Shown here: in pieces, positions 1 through 5,245 of the stretch
How positions within the stretch are numbered: the first letter of the stretch is position 1
How the letters are laid out: each line of letters opens with the position of its first letter
Assembly (NCBI GenBank): GCA_003647715.1
Contig: QMNJ01000115.1
Location: forward strand, 1 to 5,245
DNA: 5,245 nt
Direction: 5' to 3'
Source of the DNA: Candidatus Coatesiibacteriota bacterium
Lineage (GTDB): Bacteria > RBG-13-66-14 > B26-G2
Translations under genes and position numbers: made by a program
The notes under the pieces: generated by a model
Told to the model about the DNA's origin: nothing
The model's input: the letters and a program-made list of their open reading frames with translations, nothing else
The model's database searches: none

Positions 1-627
1 AACGCCGTTGACCTGAACAGATTTATCATACGGGAACTGCCAGGTGGAGAACTGAACATAGCAATTGTTGGAAGATACTCGGGACCAAAAGGTAAGGTGC
101 TGATATGGTATTTGAGGGAGGTATTTTCAAAGGTTGATGAAAAAGTAAAGCCCTTTAATCTGCTGATTGTTGGCAGGCAGGTTGATGAAATTGTTAGAGA
201 GGTGGAGAATGTCTCGTCGTGTTTTAGGGCTTGCAGATTGAAGCAGTTGGGTTTTGTTGATGATATAGAGAAAATATATAAGAATACAGCGATTGTAATA
301 GGTGCCGGGCGGGTGGCTGTTGAGGCGATATTATCCGGAAGATGTGTCCTTGCTCTTGGAGAGAGGGGGTTTCTGGGGCTGGTAAAGCGTGAGAACCTTT
401 ATGATATGGAGAGGTCATCGTTCGGTGACTGCCTGTTTGAGGATGAATTTAATGTAGATTTTGCTGTTAATGAGACGATATTTGCAATAGAGAATTATAT
501 GGATATAATTAACCATAAGAGAAAATTAGTAGAGAAGGTAAAAGAACTTCATGATGCAGAAATCATAGAAGCACAGATAAATGATGTTTATAGGAGATTA
601 CTACATAAAAGGGGTCAGCAATCTTGA
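1..627 (+). CDS. GT4-like glycosyltransferase, C-terminal part (5' end outside window)
   Basis: The frame is open from the first base, giving 208 visible residues before TGA, so the gene begins upstream. A GTG at 97 is only an internal codon, because family motifs lie before it. The fragment opens with NAVDLNRF, the equivalent of the NGVDxxRF linker that starts the C-terminal Rossmann domain of GT4 enzymes. It continues with IAIVGRYSGPKGK (about residues 20-32), resembling the 'GRlspeKG' strand and loop, then NLLIVG (53-58) and LGFVDD (83-88). Residues 100-126 (IGAGRVAVEA, then LALGERGFLGLV) sit where the nucleotide-sugar site lies. The usual first Glu of the E-x7-E motif is replaced here, while Glu108 is kept. 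The family transfers a sugar from an activated donor, usually at the cytoplasmic face. The neighbours suggest LPS or another surface glycan, but donor and acceptor cannot be read. It is joined to the next gene by a 4-base stop/start overlap. Confidence 0.8.
   Translation, partial: NAVDLNRFIIRELPGGELNIAIVGRYSGPKGKVLIWYLREVFSKVDEKVKPFNLLIVGRQVDEIVREVENVSSCFRACRLKQLGFVDDIEKIYKNTAIVIGAGRVAVEAILSGRCVLALGERGFLGLVKRENLYDMERSSFGDCLFEDEFNVDFAVNETIFAIENYMDIINHKRKLVEKVKELHDAEIIEAQINDVYRRLLHKRGQQS
610..614 (+). promoter_or_regulatory. Ribosome binding site for the TTG-started GT9 gene
   Basis: AGGGG lies 9 bases before the TTG at 624 and inside the end of the upstream glycosyltransferase gene. An in-frame TAA at 606-608 excludes an earlier start, and no ATG or GTG lies between it and 624. 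This site therefore helps decide the unusual TTG start, which overlaps the upstream TGA as TTGA and suggests translational coupling. Confidence 0.6.
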
Positions 628-1613
628 AAGTAGTTATTCTCAGAACTGACAGGATAGGCGACCTGGTTCTTGCTGAACCATTGATAGAAGCACTTCACTC
701 AATCTATACAAATATCTGCGTTGATGTGGTGGCATCAGAATATGCGGCGCCAGTTCTATACGAGAACCCATTGGTATCAAAGATACTCGCCTTAAAGGAG
801 AGAAATATCAGATGTGTTATGTCAATGGTGGAGGAGGTGTCTAAGGGTGGGTATGACATTTCAATTACCGTTGATACCAGCCCCATATCGTATCTGATTC
901 CCTTCCTGGCAGGTGTTAGAACAAGGGTGGGTCAGGGGAGGAGGTTGTGGGGGCTTACTCTCAATAAACCTGTATTCTTCAGCAGGAGATGTAGTGATTT
1001 GCACGAAGTTATTCTGAATCAGTTGTTATTGAAACCATTTGGGTATTCTCCTTCATTGGTGAGACCGAGGTTGTTTTTATCACCGGTTGAGGTAGAAAAT
1101 GCGAGGCGGATGATAGAAGATTTTGGTTTTGAAATGAGTAAGAAGGTTATAGTCATGCATCCCGGCTCGCTTGGTTCTTCTGCCGAGCCACCATTTAACC
1201 TGTATTATAGGTTGTGTGAGATGCTTGGGAGCAGATTTCAGGTTATGGTGTGTGGGCAGAAGGGAATTGATAACCTTGAGATTTTTACGGGTATTGAGGG
1301 AGTAAGGGTTATTGATGATATGAACATCAGGGAGTATATGGGCTTGATATCACAATCCGACCTTTTTGTTGGCGGTGATACGGGACCTATGCATATAGCA
1401 AGTGCAATGAATATCCCAGTTGTTGCCATTTTCTCTCCGATGCCAGATTGTGGACCCCAGAGGTGGGGACCATTATCCGATAGATATGCTGTCTATATGC
1501 CTTCGTTGTCGGAGTGCAATGGGGAATGTTCAAGATGTAAGTTGTTCAATTGTATGGAAAAATTAAAGATAGATGATATAATCACAGGAGTTGTGAGGTT
1601 ACTTGATAATTGA
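624..1613 (+). CDS. Glycosyltransferase family 9 protein (ADP-heptose:LPS heptosyltransferase family)
   Basis: This 329-residue protein has the usual length of GT9 heptosyltransferases (WaaC/WaaF/WaaQ type), which transfer heptose from ADP-heptose to the LPS inner core at the inner membrane. The N-terminus reads LRTDRIGDLVLAEP; Asp13 matches the conserved acceptor-side Asp of the family (Asp13 in E. coli WaaC). The second domain starts near VIVMHPGS (175-182), and the donor-site motif GGDTGPMHIASA lies at 250-261, followed by VVAIFSP and QRWGP. A C-terminal cysteine group (C298, C302, C305, C310, then M311) is common in GT9 members. The segment after HPGS reads GSSAEPPFN, where most members have an 'aKxWP' stretch, so the usual Lys and Trp are missing. 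A TTG start is the only option because a stop codon lies 18 bases upstream in frame. The exact sugar and acceptor are uncertain; family membership is firm. Confidence 0.9.
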   Translation: MKVVILRTDRIGDLVLAEPLIEALHSIYTNICVDVVASEYAAPVLYENPLVSKILALKERNIRCVMSMVEEVSKGGYDISITVDTSPISYLIPFLAGVRTRVGQGRRLWGLTLNKPVFFSRRCSDLHEVILNQLLLKPFGYSPSLVRPRLFLSPVEVENARRMIEDFGFEMSKKVIVMHPGSLGSSAEPPFNLYYRLCEMLGSRFQVMVCGQKGIDNLEIFTGIEGVRVIDDMNIREYMGLISQSDLFVGGDTGPMHIASAMNIPVVAIFSPMPDCGPQRWGPLSDRYAVYMPSLSECNGECSRCKLFNCMEKLKIDDIITGVVRLLDN

Positions 1614-1618
1614 GGAGG
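1613..1618 (+). promoter_or_regulatory. Strong Shine-Dalgarno site for the DUF3108 gene
   Basis: A full AGGAGG begins on the last base of the GT9 stop codon and lies 10 bases before the GTG at 1629. A TAG at 1626-1628 sits directly before that GTG in frame, so no earlier start is possible. The site therefore supports the GTG, and with it a complete signal peptide, over the internal ATG at residue 15. Confidence 0.8.
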
Positions 1619-1628
1619 TAAGTAATAG

Positions 1629-2369
1629 GTGAGAAGATGTGGTATTCTATCTATTTTTGTAATATTTATTATGTTATTTGCTCAGTCGTCTTTTGCTGAG
1701 CAGAAGGGAGTTATTGTTGGGGAGAAGCTGGTCTTTTCTCTTGCTTGGACTAATGTTCTTGAAGCAGGAACAACCATAATGGAGGTTGCAGGGGAGGAGG
1801 TCTTCTTCGGTCATGATGTCTATCACACCATAACCATAAGCAAGTCGTCTCCCGCATTCTCCTCCTTCTTCTATGTCTATGACCGAATTGACTGCTACTT
1901 TGATAAGGAGACATTTGCATCCCTCAAGTATGAAAAGCACCTGAGAGAGGGTAATTACAAGAATGATGCAGTTATTTATTATGACCCTGACAGGCAGATA
2001 GCAGTAAGAGAAGAGAAGATTCTAAAGACCCTACCTAACACGATGGATGTTCTAACCGCTTTCTATTATCTAAGAACACTGGATTTTGAGCCTGGAGATG
2101 TGATACATATTAACCATTCAGATGGCAAGCGTTCCAAGGAAATTGATGTGAAGATACTTAAGAGAGAGAAGGTGACTGTGCCGGCGGGGACATTCAACTG
2201 CATCAAGATAGAACCAATATTGAAGGAGACAGAGGGTATATTCCGCCAGGAGGGACGACTTTGGTTCTGGCTGACCGACGATGAGAGACATATGCCGGTT
2301 TTGATGAAGTCATCTATAGTAATCGGAGACATAACAGCAAAGCTTGTATCATACACCACAGGTGGATAA
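1629..2369 (+). CDS. Exported DUF3108 domain protein
   Basis: This 246-residue protein starts at GTG. It has a typical Sec signal peptide: Arg2-Arg3, a hydrophobic core at about 5-17, and a likely cleavage after Ala23 (SFA before EQK). No lipobox is seen, so a soluble periplasmic or outer-membrane-associated location is inferred. The mature part matches DUF3108 by pattern: GEKLVFSLAWTNVLEAG near the start, a YYxP segment, then MDVLTAFYYLR, VPAGTFNCIKIEP, GRLWFWLTDDERHMPVLM and a closing IGDITAKL. The family is predicted to form an all-beta fold and has no established biochemical role that I know of. Its tight position, 15 bases after a GT9 gene and upstream of heptose genes, suggests a role linked to LPS or outer-membrane assembly; this is inference from context only. 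No membrane segment is seen beyond the signal peptide. Confidence 0.85.
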   Translation: MRRCGILSIFVIFIMLFAQSSFAEQKGVIVGEKLVFSLAWTNVLEAGTTIMEVAGEEVFFGHDVYHTITISKSSPAFSSFFYVYDRIDCYFDKETFASLKYEKHLREGNYKNDAVIYYDPDRQIAVREEKILKTLPNTMDVLTAFYYLRTLDFEPGDVIHINHSDGKRSKEIDVKILKREKVTVPAGTFNCIKIEPILKETEGIFRQEGRLWFWLTDDERHMPVLMKSSIVIGDITAKLVSYTTGG

Positions 2370-2418
2370 GTGGCGGGTTTATGTAGTAATCTATTAGTGT
2401 GAGGATTGAGGGATTTTT

Positions 2419-2444
2419 TTGAAATCATTGCGTTTTGATATAAT
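2419..2444 (+). promoter_or_regulatory. Extended -10 promoter for the gmhA-rfaE1-rfaE2-kdsB operon
   Basis: The 109-base gap before gmhA contains TGATATAAT at 2436-2444, which fits the extended -10 consensus TGnTATAAT exactly. A TTGAAA at 2419-2424 (five of six matches to TTGACA) lies only 14 bases upstream of the hexamer. That is shorter than the usual 16-18 bases, so the extended TG may be what matters. Transcription would start near 2451, leaving a leader of about 28 bases. No clear operator or riboswitch is seen. The gap starts a new transcription unit, although read-through from the upstream genes is possible because no terminator is visible. Confidence 0.6.
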
Positions 2445-2478
2445 CAGCAGTTTCTATTGTTAAAACCTATACTCTAAT

Positions 2479-3057
2479 ATGTTTGATGAAGTATTAGAAA
2501 AGGTCAAGATAGAGAACAGAGAGGTTATTGAAGCCACCCTGGTGATGTGTTCAGAGGATATCAGGAAACTGATAGAACTGGCAGAGATAACATTTGAGGG
2601 AGGAGGTCGCCTCTTCGTCTTTGGAAATGGTGGTTCTGCATCAGACGCTCTTCACCTGGAAGCAGAACTGGTGGGGAATATGAGTGGTTTGACCGCACAG
2701 TTTCCGGCGTTTTCACTGGTAGATAGACCATCAGTTATTACCTCTATATCAAACGATTTTGGCTATGAGGAGGTCTTCTCCAAACAACTTGAGGTGCTGG
2801 GGAGTAAGGGGGACATGGTCATTGCCATAACGACATCGGGCACTTCTCAAAACTGTTTGAAGGCGATAGATGTTGCAAGGTCAAAGGGTATTAACATTGC
2901 TGTTCTGACCGGAGAGGGCGGGAAGAACCTTAAGGATAAGGTAGATGTTTGTGTGGTAGTTCCTTCATCTGATACCCAAAGGGTGCAGGAAGCACACATT
3001 GTAATTATACATATCTTCTGCGAGGTGTTGAAGAGGAAAGCAAATGACAGAGAATAA
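2479..3057 (+). CDS. gmhA: Phosphoheptose isomerase (sedoheptulose 7-phosphate isomerase)
   Basis: GmhA is a cytoplasmic SIS-domain enzyme that turns D-sedoheptulose 7-phosphate into D-glycero-D-manno-heptose 7-phosphate, the first step of heptose supply for LPS. The 192 residues match the family's length. FGNGGSASDALHLEAE (48-63) holds the phosphate loop plus His59 and Glu63, which correspond to the His61/Glu65 pair of known GmhA enzymes. ISNDFGYEEVFSKQL (90-104) is a family signature. AITTSGTSQN (116-125) is the second phosphate-binding loop. DTQRVQEAH followed by H178 supplies Gln170 and His178, equivalent to Gln172/His180. All residues expected for metal binding and catalysis are therefore present. 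The ATG at 2479 gives the normal helical N-terminus, but no Shine-Dalgarno sequence precedes it. The end overlaps rfaE1 by 14 bases. The neighbouring heptose genes favour GmhA over its relative DiaA. Confidence 0.93.
   Translation: MFDEVLEKVKIENREVIEATLVMCSEDIRKLIELAEITFEGGGRLFVFGNGGSASDALHLEAELVGNMSGLTAQFPAFSLVDRPSVITSISNDFGYEEVFSKQLEVLGSKGDMVIAITTSGTSQNCLKAIDVARSKGINIAVLTGEGGKNLKDKVDVCVVVPSSDTQRVQEAHIVIIHIFCEVLKRKANDRE
3032..3036 (+). promoter_or_regulatory. Ribosome binding site for rfaE1 inside gmhA
   Basis: AGAGG, within a longer purine run, lies 7 bases before the ATG at 3044. It sits inside the last codons of gmhA and supports the overlapping start of the heptose kinase gene. Confidence 0.6.
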
Positions 3058-4048
3058 TTATGTGAATAGAGGTTTACCTGATATTGTCAGAAGATTTGAG
3101 GGAACCAGGGTTCTGGTTATAGGTGATTGTATGCTTGATGAATATATCTATGGTGAGTGCAATAGGATTTCACCAGAGGCACCTATACCTGTGGTATTAT
3201 GCAATGAGAAGTGTGATTTTCTGGGTGGGGCTGCCAATGTTAGTGCGAATATAAAAGCAGTAGGTGGTGAACCGCTATTAGTTGGAGTGGTTGGAGATGA
3301 TGAATCGGGAGAGAGGTTAAGAAAAGCCCTTGGTGAGCGGAAGATATCTGATAATGGTCTGGTGGTATCTCATTCAAGACCCACCACCTTAAAGACACGA
3401 ATTGTTGCTCAAAATCAGCAGATAATCCGTCTTGACAGGGAGGTGTTTGATGACCTCTCTGATGAGGATTTAAGTAGTGTGAAAGAGAGGTTTGATGGTG
3501 TTATAGATTCTGTGGGAGCAGTTGTAATATCTGATTACGGAAAGGGGGTTATTAACAGAGCAGTTCTAAAACATATACGGGATGTTATTGGTAAGGAGGA
3601 TATAAAGACGGTGGTGGACCCCAAGGTCAGTCATTTTGAATATTATAAAGGTATGACTGTTATTACGCCTAACCACAGAGAGGCATCTGATGTCTGTGAC
3701 ATTAATATCGTTGATGAGATAACAATGACCAGAGCGGGAAAAACTCTGATTGATAGGGTTGGTTGTGAGAATGTTCTCATTACCTGGGGCGAGAGAGGTA
3801 TGGTGTTGTTCAGGAATGGGCAAGAAGATATGCCTGTATTCATAGATGCTACGGCGAGGTCGGTTTATGATGTTACAGGTGCAGGTGATACCGTTGTTGC
3901 TGTGCTATCGCTTGCTCTTGCTAATGGAGCAAGTATTGTAGATGCATCCCGTATCGCTAACTACGCTGGTGGTATTGTGGTTGGTAAGTTAGGAACATCA
4001 ACGGTATTGAAGAGCGAACTGATTGAGATTATTGAGAAAGGTAGCTAA
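3044..4048 (+). CDS. rfaE1: D-glycero-beta-D-manno-heptose-7-phosphate kinase (HldA; stand-alone N-terminal HldE domain)
   Basis: This PfkB/ribokinase-family enzyme phosphorylates O-1 of heptose 7-phosphate with ATP, giving heptose 1,7-bisphosphate in the cytoplasm. Its 334 residues match the kinase half of E. coli HldE. The family-specific N-terminus is clear: VLVIGDCMLDEYIYG (23-37) and RISPEAPIPVV (41-51). PfkB signature 1 follows (GGAANVSANIKAVGG, 61-75). The substrate-site segment reads TTLKTRIVAQNQQIIRLDRE (114-133). VISDYGKGV (161-169), DPK (192-194) and ITPNHREA (207-214) are also typical. The ATP/anion-hole motif DVTGAGDT (276-283) carries the catalytic Asp282. The ending YAGGIVVGKLGTSTV is likewise characteristic. 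No adenylyltransferase domain is attached; the frame stops at TAA and that activity is encoded by the next gene, 7 bases away. The ADP-L-glycero-beta-D-manno-heptose route is implied, rather than the GDP-alpha route. Confidence 0.95.
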   Translation: MTENNYVNRGLPDIVRRFEGTRVLVIGDCMLDEYIYGECNRISPEAPIPVVLCNEKCDFLGGAANVSANIKAVGGEPLLVGVVGDDESGERLRKALGERKISDNGLVVSHSRPTTLKTRIVAQNQQIIRLDREVFDDLSDEDLSSVKERFDGVIDSVGAVVISDYGKGVINRAVLKHIRDVIGKEDIKTVVDPKVSHFEYYKGMTVITPNHREASDVCDINIVDEITMTRAGKTLIDRVGCENVLITWGERGMVLFRNGQEDMPVFIDATARSVYDVTGAGDTVVAVLSLALANGASIVDASRIANYAGGIVVGKLGTSTVLKSELIEIIEKGS

Positions 4049-4055
4049 AACGAAC

Positions 4056-4535
4056 ATGGGAAGATTGATAGATAGGGAGGAGTTAAGAGACAAACTAAAA
4101 ACCCTTCATACAATGAAGATAGTGTTTACCAATGGCTGTTTTGACCTCATACATATCGGGCATATTCGTCTATTGAACAGATGCAGACAGTTGGGTGATA
4201 TAGTGATAGTGGGATTAAACTCTGATGTTTCGGTTAGAAGGGTCAAGGGTGAAAAACATCCAGTAATACCAGAGGAGCATAGGGCAGAAATACTATCAGC
4301 GATGTCATCGGTTGACCTAGTAGTGATGTTTGATGAGGAGACACCGCTTGAACTTGTTAAACTTATAAGACCTGATGTTCTGGTCAAGGGAGGCGATTAC
4401 AGTGAAGATGAGATTGTCGGTGCAGAACAGGTAAGGTCTTGGGGTGGAGAGGTAGAGATATTCCCCTTTGTTGAAGGGGTCTCTACCACTGGTCTGATAA
4501 ATAGAATCATTGAAAGTTTTAAAACGGAACAATGA
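4056..4535 (+). CDS. rfaE2: D-glycero-beta-D-manno-heptose 1-phosphate adenylyltransferase (HldC; stand-alone C-terminal HldE domain)
   Basis: This cytidylyltransferase-like nucleotidyltransferase adds AMP from ATP to heptose 1-phosphate, giving ADP-D-glycero-beta-D-manno-heptose. With the ATG at 4056 it has 159 residues, normal for a single RfaE2 domain. The N-terminal helix (LIDREELRDKL) leads into VFTNGCFDLIHIGHIRLL, which contains the catalytic HxGH motif at 33-36. GLNSDVSVRRVKG (53-65), RAEILSAMSSVD (76-87), VLVKGGDY (108-115) and GVSTTGLINRI (141-151) complete the family pattern; the last corresponds to the STTxxxxR nucleotide-binding end. A longer reading from a TTG at 4023 would add 11 residues (including RLLRKVAKTN) that overlap rfaE1 and fit no family N-terminus, so I prefer the ATG. 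Its Shine-Dalgarno candidate (GAGAAAGG, 4034-4041) is 14 bases away, so coupling to rfaE1 translation is likely. The end overlaps kdsB by 4 bases. Confidence 0.93.
   Translation: MGRLIDREELRDKLKTLHTMKIVFTNGCFDLIHIGHIRLLNRCRQLGDIVIVGLNSDVSVRRVKGEKHPVIPEEHRAEILSAMSSVDLVVMFDEETPLELVKLIRPDVLVKGGDYSEDEIVGAEQVRSWGGEVEIFPFVEGVSTTGLINRIIESFKTEQ
4451..4487 (+). repeat. Stem-loop inside the 3' part of rfaE2
   Basis: GGTAGAGA (4451-4458) pairs perfectly with TCTCTACC (4480-4487), and CCCCTT (4463-4468) pairs with AAGGGG (4474-4479) around the loop TGTTG. This gives 14 pairs, interrupted only by a four-base bulge (TATT, 4459-4462) on the left arm. No run of T follows, so it is not a normal intrinsic terminator. 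It lies about 45 bases before the kdsB start and codes for the conserved PFVEGVSTT stretch. Confidence 0.6.
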
Positions 4536-5245
4536 AGGTAGTCGGCATTATACCAGCGAGATATGAATCCAATCGCCTTCAAGGAAAGGCAGTTATTGAT
4601 ATATGTGGAAAACCGATGATTCAGTGGGTCTATGAGCGCTCTTGCAAAGCCAGACGGCTGGATGAGGTTTACATCGCCACTGACAGCGAGATAATTGCCG
4701 GGGTTTCATCGGGCTTTACTAAGAACATAATTATGACATCAAGTGATTGTGATACAGGAACCGATAGGGTGGCGGAGGCGGCGTCTGCTATAGAATGCGA
4801 TTGTGTTATAAATATTCAGGGTGATGAGCCACTCATTGAGCCCGATGTAATTGACGCAGTAGTAGAACCGCTGGTGAACGACGGTGAGAAATTTACAACC
4901 GCGGCAACCCTCTTTACAACTGGTGAAGGACTTGATAATAAAAACTTCTGTAAGGTGGTTATAGACAGAGACGGCTATGGTATCTATTTCTCCCGGTTGA
5001 TGATACCCTTCTACTTTGATGGAGAAGATGCCAGTTATTACAAACACATCGGTATATATGGTTATACTAAGCACTTCCTGGGTGAGTTCACGATGATGCC
5101 AAGGGGTGAACTGGAGAGGGCAGAACGACTGGAAATGCTCAGAGCCATAGAGAACGGTCATAAAATCAGGGTGGTGATAACCGACTATCAGTCAATTGGC
5201 GTTGATGCCGAGTATGAACTTGAATTGGTGAGAAAAATTCTTGGC
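4532..5245 (+). CDS. kdsB: 3-deoxy-manno-octulosonate cytidylyltransferase (CMP-Kdo synthetase), 3' end beyond window
   Basis: KdsB joins CTP and Kdo to form CMP-Kdo, the donor for the first LPS core sugar. The ATG at 4532 overlaps the rfaE2 stop as ATGA. The frame stays open for 238 codons to the last base, close to the usual 240-250 residues, so only a few residues should be missing. Motifs in order: IIPARYESNRLQGK (6-19) with Arg10, Arg15 and Lys19 of the CTP loop; DICGKPMIQWVYERS (23-37); IATDSE (48-53); GTDRVAEAA (76-84); INIQGDEPLIEP (93-104) with metal-binding Asp98; KVVIDRDGYGIYFSR (141-155); HIGIYGY (172-178); LERAERLEMLRA (194-205); and SIGVD (221-225), whose Asp225 should be the second metal ligand. 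The Pro residues in the usual PGKP are changed to Gln17 and Ala20, and LMIPF replaces the more common 'SPIPY'. Function is still highly likely because the catalytic residues are kept. Confidence 0.93.
   Translation, partial: MKVVGIIPARYESNRLQGKAVIDICGKPMIQWVYERSCKARRLDEVYIATDSEIIAGVSSGFTKNIIMTSSDCDTGTDRVAEAASAIECDCVINIQGDEPLIEPDVIDAVVEPLVNDGEKFTTAATLFTTGEGLDNKNFCKVVIDRDGYGIYFSRLMIPFYFDGEDASYYKHIGIYGYTKHFLGEFTMMPRGELERAERLEMLRAIENGHKIRVVITDYQSIGVDAEYELELVRKILG

Noticed and set aside
97..627. The first gene starting at the GTG at 97
   Set aside because: The frame is open to the window edge, and the GT4 linker NAVDLNRF and the GRYSGPKG segment lie before that GTG, so it is an internal codon.
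1451..1472. Inverted repeat TGGACCCCA / TGGGGACCA in the GT9 gene
   Set aside because: Eight of nine pairs form around a 4-base loop, but it lies in codons for the conserved CGPQRWGP segment, whose Gly, Pro and Trp codons readily create such pairing by chance.
2066..2428. A 120-codon minus-strand open frame spanning the end of the DUF3108 gene and the gap
   Set aside because: Most of it is antisense to a clear DUF3108 coding sequence. It has no recognisable domain or convincing ribosome binding site.
2370..2435. A possible terminator after the DUF3108 gene, suggested by seven T at 2414-2420
   Set aside because: No GC-rich inverted repeat can be paired just before the T run, so an intrinsic terminator is not supported. 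The T run is more likely part of the promoter region.
4023..4055. A longer rfaE2 reading from the TTG at 4023
   Set aside because: The added 11 residues match no RfaE2 N-terminus, and the start would overlap rfaE1. The ATG at 4056 gives the usual domain length.
4739..5161. A 140-codon open frame on the minus strand
   Set aside because: It lies wholly opposite the kdsB frame, which has every expected CMP-Kdo synthetase motif. The reverse-strand protein shows no recognisable motif.

Overview
The window is a stretch of a lipopolysaccharide (LPS) inner-core gene cluster from a Gram-negative bacterium. All seven genes lie on the plus strand, and coding sequence fills nearly everything. The evidence for a Gram-negative outer membrane is the set of enzymes that make heptose phosphate and activate heptose and Kdo, a heptosyltransferase-type GT9 enzyme, and an exported DUF3108 protein. 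The DNA looks moderately AT-rich, uses many AGA/AGG and ATA codons, and uses GTG and TTG starts. The heptose kinase and adenylyltransferase are separate genes rather than the fused HldE of enterobacteria. This arrangement fits lineages such as Omnitrophota, Nitrospirota or the former Deltaproteobacteria. That placement is inference; no marker gene fixes the taxon.

Layout. Positions 1-627 hold the C-terminal part of a GT4-like glycosyltransferase whose 5' end lies outside the window. It overlaps by 4 bases a GT9 (heptosyltransferase-family) gene at 624-1613 that starts with TTG. After 15 bases, led by a perfect AGGAGG ribosome binding site, comes a GTG-started secreted DUF3108 protein (1629-2369). 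A 109-base gap (2370-2478) carries a consensus extended -10 promoter and appears to begin a second transcription unit: gmhA (2479-3057), rfaE1/hldA (3044-4048), rfaE2/hldC (4056-4535) and kdsB (4532 to beyond the window end). These genes overlap by 14 bases, are separated by 7 bases, and overlap by 4 bases, respectively. The kdsB frame is open to the last base, so its stop codon is not in the window.

How they work together. GmhA converts sedoheptulose 7-phosphate to D-glycero-D-manno-heptose 7-phosphate. RfaE1 phosphorylates O-1, and RfaE2 adds AMP to give ADP-heptose after a phosphatase step (GmhB) that is not encoded here. The epimerase HldD is also absent from the window. KdsB makes CMP-Kdo. 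The upstream glycosyltransferases are the likely users of activated sugars, and the DUF3108 protein would act in the periplasm or outer membrane in an unknown role.

I see no mobile element, CRISPR array, tRNA or rRNA, and no evidence of a new defence or mobile system. The points most worth a second look are departures from family motifs in the GT9, GT4 and KdsB proteins, the gmhA leader without a Shine-Dalgarno sequence, and a strong stem-loop inside the end of rfaE2.
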